A stretch of 11,580 bases of DNA from Hyphomicrobiales bacterium. Lineage in GTDB: Bacteria > Pseudomonadota > Alphaproteobacteria > Rhizobiales > Xanthobacteraceae. Position 1 is the first letter of the stretch. Every line of letters starts with the position of its first letter. A program made the translations under genes and the position numbers. Positions 11,452 through 11,580 of the stretch are shown piece after piece. The stretch covers positions 1-11,580 of the forward strand of contig JAPLPC010000371.1 of assembly GCA_026400425.1 (NCBI GenBank), given 5' to 3'. A model generated the notes under the pieces. The model was not told the origin of the DNA, made no database searches, and worked only from the letters and a program-made list of their open reading frames with translations.

Positions 11452-11580
11452 ATGCCCATGATCACCCTCGACAAAGTCAGCAAGTGGTACAATCCGCAGT
11501 TTCAGGTGCTGAAGAACTGTACCACCCATGTGGAGAAGGGCGAGGTCGTGGTGGTCTGCGGCCCGTCCGGTTCGGGCAAA
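11452..11580 (+). CDS. gltL: Glutamate/aspartate ABC transporter ATPase GltL (5' end only)
   Basis: The first 43 codons of the ATP-binding subunit that powers the importer; the gene runs off the right edge. It reads MPMITLDKVSKWYNPQFQVL, including the aromatic A-loop Tyr13 that stacks on adenine, and ends exactly at the Walker A motif GPSGSGK. Two in-frame ATGs (11452 and 11458) are possible starts; neither has a strong Shine-Dalgarno. It completes the gltIJKL operon. Confidence 0.92.
   Translation, partial: MPMITLDKVSKWYNPQFQVLKNCTTHVEKGEVVVVCGPSGSGK

Noticed and set aside
1..11580. CRISPR array, transposon, toxin-antitoxin or anti-phage module
   Set aside because: No spaced direct repeats, transposase, small paired toxin/antitoxin genes or defence domains were seen.

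Overview
The window looks like chromosomal DNA of an alphaproteobacterium of the Bradyrhizobium / Rhodopseudomonas / Afipia group (Bradyrhizobiaceae, now Nitrobacteraceae). The evidence is high-GC coding DNA, a palindromic repeat typical of that group between 1251 and 1333 (its antisense translation gives the familiar spurious peptide beginning LRGAIATKQSS), a ROSE-type RNA thermometer before a small heat-shock gene, a CpdR cell-cycle regulator, and an MmgR/alpha-r8-like small RNA. Genus-level placement is inference from memory, not a search.

Layout. Bases 1-300: 5' end of an Hsp20 gene on the minus strand, with a three-hairpin ROSE leader and a heat-shock-like promoter. Bases 297-2714: an alpha/beta hydrolase, a dispersed palindromic repeat, a LysE/RhtB-type exporter, then a convergent TauE/SafE permease broken by an internal frameshifting deletion. 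Bases 2792-4470: a LysR regulator divergent from the broken permease, converging on hisN (inositol-monophosphatase-like histidinol phosphatase). Bases 4471-5440: a 622-bp stretch without protein genes that holds a strong sRNA candidate with its own promoter and terminator, followed by an orphan Flp/Fap pilin gene on the minus strand. Bases 5442-7161: an N-formylglutamate amidohydrolase divergent from cpdR, with a perfect DnaA box between them, then tRNA-Val(GAC). Bases 7374-8703: a cold-shock protein gene with stacked 3' hairpins, a structured gap, and a gamma-glutamyl-GABA-hydrolase-like class-I glutamine amidotransferase. Bases 8930-11580: a glutamate/aspartate ABC importer, gltIJK plus the first 43 codons of gltL, with a 13-bp perfect stem-loop between gltI and gltJ.

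How it fits together. Three units touch glutamate: a predicted N-formylglutamate hydrolase, a gamma-glutamyl hydrolase and a glutamate/aspartate importer, but they are separate transcription units, so a joint pathway is only suggested. The protein genes are mostly ordinary core functions. The more interesting content is RNA and regulatory: the ROSE thermometer, the sRNA carrying the TTTCCTCCCT anti-Shine-Dalgarno motif, the DnaA box before cpdR, a tRNA promoter placed within the cpdR 3' hairpin, and the intercistronic stem-loop in glt. I did not find a convincing new multi-gene system.
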